The notes beneath the pieces were generated by a model. The model did no database searches and was not told the DNA's origin. It saw only the letters and a program-made list of their open reading frames with translations. A DNA stretch of 19,273 nucleotides from DZBG01 sp049241565. Its GTDB lineage: Bacteria > Bdellovibrionota > Bacteriovoracia > Bacteriovoracales > Bacteriovoracaceae. Both the position numbers and the translations under genes were made by a program. The stretch lies in assembly GCA_049241565.1 (NCBI GenBank), contig JBMLQL010000002.1, positions 1-19,273 of the forward strand, given 5' to 3'. Below, in pieces: positions 13,887-19,273 of the stretch; the stretch's first letter is position 1; each line of letters begins with the position of its first letter.

Positions 13887-16800
13887 GTGGATATACAATC
13901 ACTCTTAAAAGAACGCGTTCTAGTTTTAGATGGGGCGATGGGAACCATGATTCAAAGGTATCAGCTCGAAGAGGCTGATTACCGCGGAGAAAGATTTAAA
14001 AATTATTCTAGTCCTCTCAAGGGAAATAATGATCTTCTTGTTCTTACGAAACCAGAAGTGGTTGAAGAGATTCACCGCAAATACTTAGAGTCAGGTGCTG
14101 ATATTATTGAGACAAATACTTTTAATGGGACCAGAATCTCAATGGGTGACTACCAGATGGAAGATCTTGTTCCTGAACTCAATCGAGAAGCAGCAAGACT
14201 GGCCAAAAAAGTAGCGGAAGAGTTTACAAAGAAAAATCCAAGCAAACCTCGCTTTGTTGCTGGGGCCATTGGCCCAACAAATAAAACGGCTTCGCTCTCA
14301 CCAGACGTTAACAATCCTGGTTTTCGTGCCATTGATTATGATGAACTCGTTAAAAATTATTATGAACAAATTGAACATCTTGTTGAGGGTGGCGTTGACC
14401 TCATTTTAATTGAAACTGTATTTGATACACTCAACTGTAAAGCAGCACTTTTTGCTGTCGCTGATTATTTTGAAAAATCTGGAAAGACTCCCCTGCCAGT
14501 CATGGTCTCTGGAACAATCACTGATAACTCGGGAAGAACTCTCTCTGGCCAGACTATTGAAGCCTTTCTTTATTCTGTTTCACATTATCCCCTTCTTTCA
14601 ATTGGCATCAACTGCGCCCTAGGAGCAGAACTGATGAGACCTTATATCGAGGTCCTCTCTGCGAAGTCTCCTTTTTATGTTTCGGTTTATCCTAATGCTG
14701 GACTTCCTAACGAGTTTGGCCAGTATGATGAAACGCCAGAGCATATGGCCTCTACTTTAGAAGGATTTCTTAAAAATAAATTTGTTAATATTGTGGGTGG
14801 GTGCTGTGGAACCACGAATGAACATATCCGCACAATTGCTCAAACTTGTGAAAAATTTTCTCCAAGGACTCTTCCTGAAGTTGAACATATTCCTAAATGG
14901 TCAGGTCTTGAACCGTTAACTATTTTCCCTGGCTCAAACTTTATTAATATTGGAGAGAGAACAAATCTTACAGGTTCAATCGCTTTCAAGAAATTAATTG
15001 TCGAAGGAAATTTTGAAGAAGCGCTTAAAGTGGCCAGAGTCCAAGTTGAGAATGGAGCGCAAATCATCGATATCAATATGGATGAAGGAATGATTGACTC
15101 TGAAAAAGTCATGGTTAATTTCCTTAATCTTGTGGCCAGTGAGCCTGAGATTTCTAAAGTTCCTGTCATGATTGACTCTTCAAAATGGTCTGTCATTGAA
15201 TCAGGTCTCAAGCGCGTTCAAGGAAAGGCCATCGTCAATTCCATCTCACTCAAAGAGGGTGAGGCGAAATTTATTGAACATGCAAAGCTAGTCAAAAAAT
15301 ATGGTGCCGCTGTAGTGGTGATGGCCTTTGATGAAGTTGGACAGGCAGATAACTATGAGCGCAGAATCGAAATCTGTAAACGGGCCTATGATATTCTCAC
15401 TCAGAAGGTAAACTTCGCGCCAGAGGATATTATTTTTGACCCTAATATTCTTACCGTTGGAACAGGAATGGAGGAGCATAATAATTACGCTCTTGATTTT
15501 CTGAATGCCGTAGAATGGATAAAAAAGAATTTACCTTACGCTAAAGTCAGTGGTGGTGTTTCAAATCTCTCTTTTTCGTTTCGAGGAAATAATATTGTAC
15601 GCGAGGCGATGCACTCAGCTTTCCTTTATCACGCTATCAAACGTGGTCTTGATATGGGAATCGTCAACGCAGGCGCCCTTCCAGTTTATGATGATATTCC
15701 GAAGGATCTTCTGGAGCATATTGAAGATGTTATTTTCAATCGACGTGATGATGCTACAGAACGGATGATTGAATTCGCTTCAACAATCAAGTCTCATGGG
15801 AAAGTAGAAAAAAAAGAAGAAGAATGGCGATCATTCTCAGCAGAGAAGAGATTAGAGTATGCTTTAGTCAAAGGGATTGCTGATTTCATTGATCAAGATG
15901 TAGAAGAAGTTCGTCAGAAAGTATCTCGTCCACTTGATATTATTGAAGGCCCGCTCATGAATGGTATGAATGTGGTCGGAGATCTTTTCGGTGCCGGAAA
16001 AATGTTTCTTCCTCAAGTTGTAAAATCAGCTCGAGTGATGAAAAAAGCAGTGGCCTACCTTCAACCCTATATTGAAGCTGAGAAATCAGGAGAAGTGGCA
16101 AAAAAAGCTGGAAAAATTCTCATGGCCACCGTTAAAGGGGATGTTCATGATATCGGGAAAAATATCGTTGGAGTTGTTTTAAGCTGTAATAATTATGAAA
16201 TTATCGATATTGGAGTAATGGTTCCTTGTGAAAAGATTCTAGAAGAAGCCAAAAAGCATAATGTCGATGTGATTGGTCTTTCAGGCCTCATCACACCTTC
16301 TCTTGATGAAATGGTTCATGTGGCCAAAGAGATGGAGAGACTTCAATTCAAAGTCCCTCTTCTGATAGGCGGCGCTACAACTTCTCGTGTTCATACGGCG
16401 GTAAAAATTGACCCTCATTATTCAGGAACTATCGTTCATGTGGCCGATGCATCTCGCTCAGTTCCAGTGGTTGAAAAACTTCTAAATGATAAAACAAAAA
16501 AAGAGACTCATGACGAACAGAAAACAGAATACGTCAAAATGCGTGAAGCCCATGCAGCTTCTGGACGTGAAGAAAAAAATATATCGATTGAAGCGGCCAG
16601 AAGAAATAAAGTGAAAATTGATTGGACCGAGTCACAAATGAAAAAACCAATTAAGTTAGGTGTGACTGTACTTAAAGACTTTAATCTTACTGAGCTCATT
16701 CCCTATATTGATTGGACACCCTTTTTCATGACATGGAGACTTCGTGGAGCCTATCCTGCTATTTTCAAGGATCCTGAAATGGGCGAAGAAGCGAAGAAGC

Positions 16801-17615
16801 TTTTTGATGATGCAAAAAAAATGCTCCAAGAAATGACATCAAAAAACATTCTCAAGGCCAGCGCCGTTTTTGGAATTTTTCCAGCAAACTCTATTCAAGA
16901 CGATATTGAAGTGTACGCCGTTGAGACAAAAACTCACGAGTGGACTTGTGAAAAACATGGGAAACACCAGAAATTTCTTCCAGTAGAGAATAGAGATAAA
17001 AAAATCACGACACTCAATATGCTAAGGACTCAGAGACAAATGACTGAGGCAAACTCAGCGAACTCATGCCTGGCTGATTTTGTGGCCCCAAAAGAAACTG
17101 GACTCAATGATTATGTCGGCGCATTCTGTGTCACGACTGGCCATGGGCTCGACGAGTATTGTAAAAAATTCGAAGAAGAAAATGATGATTATTCATCAAT
17201 TCTTGCCAAGGCCCTCGCTGATCGTCTTGCCGAGGCTTTTGCAGAAAGGCTTCATCTTCTTATTCGTAAAGAGTACTGGGCCTATAATCCGACTGAGAAT
17301 ATGTCTCACGAAGATCTGGTACGAGAAAAATACCAAGGTATTAGGCCTGCTCCTGGCTATGCCGCTTGCCCAGATCATACTGAAAAGAAAAAACTTTTTA
17401 ATCTTTTAGATGTAGAGAATAATATTGGAGTAAAGCTTACTCACTCGATGGCCATGACTCCTGCCTCTAGTGTCAGTGGCTGGTATTTTTCTCATCCTGA
17501 ATCTCGTTATTTTAATGTTGGAAAGATCGGTCGCGACCAACTTGAAGACTACGCTAAAAGAAAAGAGATGAGTCTTGGCGATGCTGAGAAATGGTTATCT
17601 GCTAATTTACTGTAA
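13887..17615 (+). CDS. metH: Cobalamin-dependent methionine synthase
   Basis: A full-length 1242-residue MetH. Domains in order: homocysteine-binding barrel (about 1-325, with zinc ligands Cys243, Cys306 and Cys307 in GINCALG and GGCCGTT), methyltetrahydrofolate-binding barrel (about 345-620, NIGERTNLTGS), cobalamin cap (about 645-735), cobalamin Rossmann domain with the lower ligand His754 in GDVHDIGKN (about 740-880), and the AdoMet reactivation domain (about 900-1242, with RPAPGYAACPDHTEK). It transfers the methyl of 5-methyltetrahydrofolate to homocysteine in the cytoplasm. The start is GTG 13887, preceded by a GAAGGA ribosome-binding site, with MDIQSLLKERVLVLDGAMGT fitting the family. 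metF follows 8 bp after the stop, making a pathway operon. Vitamin B12 must be made or imported elsewhere. Confidence 0.98.
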   Translation: MDIQSLLKERVLVLDGAMGTMIQRYQLEEADYRGERFKNYSSPLKGNNDLLVLTKPEVVEEIHRKYLESGADIIETNTFNGTRISMGDYQMEDLVPELNREAARLAKKVAEEFTKKNPSKPRFVAGAIGPTNKTASLSPDVNNPGFRAIDYDELVKNYYEQIEHLVEGGVDLILIETVFDTLNCKAALFAVADYFEKSGKTPLPVMVSGTITDNSGRTLSGQTIEAFLYSVSHYPLLSIGINCALGAELMRPYIEVLSAKSPFYVSVYPNAGLPNEFGQYDETPEHMASTLEGFLKNKFVNIVGGCCGTTNEHIRTIAQTCEKFSPRTLPEVEHIPKWSGLEPLTIFPGSNFINIGERTNLTGSIAFKKLIVEGNFEEALKVARVQVENGAQIIDINMDEGMIDSEKVMVNFLNLVASEPEISKVPVMIDSSKWSVIESGLKRVQGKAIVNSISLKEGEAKFIEHAKLVKKYGAAVVVMAFDEVGQADNYERRIEICKRAYDILTQKVNFAPEDIIFDPNILTVGTGMEEHNNYALDFLNAVEWIKKNLPYAKVSGGVSNLSFSFRGNNIVREAMHSAFLYHAIKRGLDMGIVNAGALPVYDDIPKDLLEHIEDVIFNRRDDATERMIEFASTIKSHGKVEKKEEEWRSFSAEKRLEYALVKGIADFIDQDVEEVRQKVSRPLDIIEGPLMNGMNVVGDLFGAGKMFLPQVVKSARVMKKAVAYLQPYIEAEKSGEVAKKAGKILMATVKGDVHDIGKNIVGVVLSCNNYEIIDIGVMVPCEKILEEAKKHNVDVIGLSGLITPSLDEMVHVAKEMERLQFKVPLLIGGATTSRVHTAVKIDPHYSGTIVHVADASRSVPVVEKLLNDKTKKETHDEQKTEYVKMREAHAASGREEKNISIEAARRNKVKIDWTESQMKKPIKLGVTVLKDFNLTELIPYIDWTPFFMTWRLRGAYPAIFKDPEMGEEAKKLFDDAKKMLQEMTSKNILKASAVFGIFPANSIQDDIEVYAVETKTHEWTCEKHGKHQKFLPVENRDKKITTLNMLRTQRQMTEANSANSCLADFVAPKETGLNDYVGAFCVTTGHGLDEYCKKFEEENDDYSSILAKALADRLAEAFAERLHLLIRKEYWAYNPTENMSHEDLVREKYQGIRPAPGYAACPDHTEKKKLFNLLDVENNIGVKLTHSMAMTPASSVSGWYFSHPESRYFNVGKIGRDQLEDYAKRKEMSLGDAEKWLSANLL

Positions 17616-17623
17616 GGGAATAT

Positions 17624-18580
17624 ATGGCCAAAGTTATCGATCACTTAAAACAAGCGAATAAAACATTATTTTCATTTGAAATCTTACCTCCCACAACTGG
17701 TGAAAGTATCCAAACTCTGTTTGATAATATTTCTCCGCTTATGGAGTTTAAGCCGAAATTTATCGATGTGACTTATCACCGTGAAGAAAAACTTATGAAA
17801 AAGACCCCTTCAGGTCTTTACGAGCAGCGCTCTGTACGTAAGCGTCCGGGGACTGTTTCAATTTGTGCTGCTCTTATGCATAAGTTTCATGTTGATACTG
17901 TTCCTCATATTCTTTGTGGAGGATTCACGAAGGAAGAAACGGAGTATGCCCTTATTGATCTTAATTTTTTAGGTATTGATAATATCCTTGCTCTTCGTGG
18001 TGACGCGATGAAGTCAGATTCATCTTTCATTCCTACTGTAGGTGGACATAAATACGCCGCAGACTTGGTTTCTCAAATTCATAATATGAATCGAGGAATA
18101 TACCTTGATGATGAGCTCATGAATCCGACACCAACTAAATTCTGTATTGGCGTGGCCGGATATCCTGAAAAACATTTTGAATCTCCAAATATAAAAACGG
18201 ATCTTTTCCACATGAAACAGAAAGTTGCTGCTGGAGCAGACTATATTGTGACTCAAATGTTTTTTGATAATAAGAAATTTTTTGATTTTGTAGATAGATG
18301 CCGTGCAGAGGGAATCACTGTTCCTATTATTCCAGGACTAAAACCTATCACGAAAAAATCTCAGCTCTATGATATCCCAAGTCGATTTTTTATCGATTTC
18401 CCTGAGGAATTTACTGATGCTGTTCTTAAATGTAAAACAGATACTGAGGTTCGTCAGGTTGGAGTTGAATGGTCTATTAATCAATGTAAGGAACTCATTA
18501 AGGCCAAAGTCCCATGCCTTCATTTCTATTCAATGGGTAAGGCCACTTCTATCGCTCAAATTGCAGGGGCACTTTACTAA
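17624..18580 (+). CDS. metF: 5,10-methylenetetrahydrofolate reductase
   Basis: A 318-residue FAD-dependent reductase that makes 5-methyltetrahydrofolate, the substrate of the neighbouring MetH. Family marks in order: FSFEILPPTTGES near the start, PKFIDVTYHRE, ALRGDAMK, FCIGVAGYPEKH, GADYIVTQMFFDN and IIPGLKPI. An AAGGGA ribosome-binding site sits 6 nt upstream of ATG 17624, and the gap to the metH stop is 8 bp. The two genes are co-transcribed from the promoter at 13825-13854. Transcription is probably stopped by the hairpin at 18603-18634, inside the convergent gene. Confidence 0.97.
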   Translation: MAKVIDHLKQANKTLFSFEILPPTTGESIQTLFDNISPLMEFKPKFIDVTYHREEKLMKKTPSGLYEQRSVRKRPGTVSICAALMHKFHVDTVPHILCGGFTKEETEYALIDLNFLGIDNILALRGDAMKSDSSFIPTVGGHKYAADLVSQIHNMNRGIYLDDELMNPTPTKFCIGVAGYPEKHFESPNIKTDLFHMKQKVAAGADYIVTQMFFDNKKFFDFVDRCRAEGITVPIIPGLKPITKKSQLYDIPSRFFIDFPEEFTDAVLKCKTDTEVRQVGVEWSINQCKELIKAKVPCLHFYSMGKATSIAQIAGALY

Positions 18581-18585
18581 ATTAT

Positions 18586-18978
18586 TTATTTTTTATGATC
18601 ATGAGGACATTGATTACAGTCCTCTTTTTCTTTTAAAATCTCTCTCAGTTCTTCTACCTTCTGATAGAAGAACTGGGTAGCTTTCTTTCCACTCTCCGAG
18701 TCTAATAACCACGATAATTTAGACACTCCCGGCAGCGACTTTATCAAGTAATCAACAACCTCAGACCCCTTTAACACTTTTCTCTCTTCAGTGATCAAAT
18801 GAACCTGAGACTTACAGTCTTCTTGATTAAGCTCCGGAAACTCTTCAAAAAGTTGAGCATCCTGTAACGGGACAAACCTTAACTTCTTTGACGTATCCAT
18901 CAGTTCAAGGCCTTGTTTAAACCTTGCACATAGAGGACATTCCGCATCGTAAATCAAAACAGCTTTCATTGATTCCAT
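18586..18978 (-). CDS. DCC-family (DUF393) thiol protein
   Basis: A 130-residue protein with the DUF393 hallmark YDAECPLC (Cys14 and Cys17), close to the DCC thiol-disulfide oxidoreductase-like group. The N-terminal MKAVLIYDAECPLCARFKQG and LLDSESGKKATQFFYQ fit that family, whose exact activity is mostly unproven. A second in-frame ATG at 18969 (MKAVLIYD) is the likelier start, since it has GGA 5 nt upstream. A Cys-x-x-Cys near the C-terminus (CNQC, followed by His-Asp-His) could bind metal. The last codons overlap the metF terminator hairpin. It diverges from the ferredoxin gene, and both are redox-linked, though function is unproven. Confidence 0.78.
   Translation of the reverse strand: MESMKAVLIYDAECPLCARFKQGLELMDTSKKLRFVPLQDAQLFEEFPELNQEDCKSQVHLITEERKVLKGSEVVDYLIKSLPGVSKLSWLLDSESGKKATQFFYQKVEELREILKEKEDCNQCPHDHKK
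18603..18634 (+). terminator. Intrinsic terminator of metH-metF, inside the convergent gene
   Basis: GAGGAC (18603-18608) pairs perfectly with GTCCTC (18619-18624) around a 10-nt loop and is followed by TTTTTCTTTT. It lies 22 bp after the metF stop and within the coding 3' end of the DCC gene, where the hairpin encodes the CNQC region on the other strand. Confidence 0.75.
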
Positions 18979-18987
18979 ACAGGATCA

Positions 18988-18996
18988 AGTATAACA
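18988..18996 (-). promoter_or_regulatory. Candidate extended -10 promoter for the DCC gene
   Basis: On the minus strand TGTTATACT resembles an extended -10 (TGnTATAAT) ending 10 nt before ATG 18978. No good -35 is present. The plus strand overlaps it with TATAAC (18990-18995), which could serve the ferredoxin gene, with TTGATT at 18969-18974 at a short 15-bp spacing. Confidence 0.35.
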
Positions 18997-19012
18997 TAAG
19001 GATGAGGATTTT

Positions 19013-19273
19013 ATGAAAAAAGAAACGATTGAATACGACATCCATCTCTTTATTTGTACTAACCATAAAGAAGGTCGCGATAATTGCGCTGATAAAGGTG
19101 GATCAGAAGTTTGTGATAAATTAAAAAAATGGGCCAAAGAAAATCATTCAAAACAAGTGAAAGTCACTCGCTCTGGCTGTCTAGGTAGATGCTCTGAGGC
19201 CGTGGCCATGGTTATGCATCCCAAACAAAAATGGTTCACTGAAGTTAATATTGATGATGTAGATGAAATAAAG
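19013..19273 (+). CDS. Thioredoxin-like [2Fe-2S] ferredoxin (3' end outside window)
   Basis: The 87 codons present encode a protein that begins MKKETIEYDIHLFICTNHKE and continues through GRDNCADKGG, then SGCLGRCSE. Cys15, Cys25, Cys56 and Cys60 give the C-x9-C ... C-x3-C ligand set of the Shethna-type, thioredoxin-fold [2Fe-2S] ferredoxins. The conserved KGG/KGS after the second Cys and the tail KQKWFTEVNIDDVDEIK match this family. The likely role is electron transfer in the cytoplasm. The GAGG in AAGGATGAGGATTTT gives a ribosome-binding site 7 nt before ATG 19013. The frame has no stop before the right edge; the family is typically about 100 residues, so only about the last 10-20 residues should be missing. 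Confidence 0.9.
   Translation, partial: MKKETIEYDIHLFICTNHKEGRDNCADKGGSEVCDKLKKWAKENHSKQVKVTRSGCLGRCSEAVAMVMHPKQKWFTEVNIDDVDEIK

Noticed and set aside
14150..14332. Antisense reading frames inside metH, SulP and other genes.
   Set aside because: They lie opposite well-supported coding sequence, lack ribosome-binding sites and recognisable domains, and are expected shadows of the real frames.

Overview
The window is about 19.3 kb of AT-rich, gene-dense bacterial chromosome with short intergenic spaces. No rRNA, tRNA or CRISPR is visible. The gene set (RhlE helicase, ApaG, MetH, MetF, lipoproteins, an EptA/CptA-type transferase) indicates a Gram-negative bacterium. The low GC, the Ala-GCC/GGCC-rich coding style and a REP-associated transposase with a matching palindrome would suit a Bacteriovorax/Bdellovibrio-like lineage, but that placement is inference and was not tested.

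Layout. 1-0.8 kb (-): 5' part of a sugar-nucleotide epimerase cut by the window edge. 1.0-1.6 kb (+): toxin-first type II toxin-antitoxin pair. 1.67-3.8 kb (+): RhlE-type helicase, a 66-aa unknown protein and a SAM methyltransferase, tightly spaced. 3.8-4.45 kb (-): a Y1/HUH REP-associated transposase (RAYT). 4.6-5.7 kb (+): secreted M28 aminopeptidase. 5.7-7.3 kb (-): membrane phosphoethanolamine-transferase-like enzyme. 7.5-8.0 kb (+): lipoprotein. 8.05-10.96 kb (-): three-gene operon YoaK/DUF1275, SulP anion transporter, beta-carbonic anhydrase. 11.0-11.46 kb (-): exported protein with a 9-bp tandem repeat that broke the assembly (100 N). 11.58-12.35 kb (+): FAH-family enzyme and a 58-aa ORF. 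12.34-12.74 kb (-): apaG. 12.88-13.76 kb (+): DMT/EamA transporter. 13.89-18.58 kb (+): metH-metF. 18.59-18.98 kb (-): DCC-family thiol protein. 19.01 kb to the end (+): thioredoxin-like [2Fe-2S] ferredoxin, cut by the edge.

How the genes fit together. MetF makes the methyltetrahydrofolate that MetH uses. SulP plus carbonic anhydrase forms a plausible bicarbonate uptake and interconversion pair. The most unusual feature is a dispersed imperfect palindrome (core AAGGTAGCTGGCACCTT, three copies). One copy lies 139 bp upstream of the RAYT start, one lies in the epimerase leader, and one is translated as the C-terminus of the transferase. Convergent genes meet almost stop-to-stop (5 pairs, from a 7-bp overlap to a 10-bp gap), so terminators must lie inside neighbouring coding sequence; one clear case is in the DCC gene.
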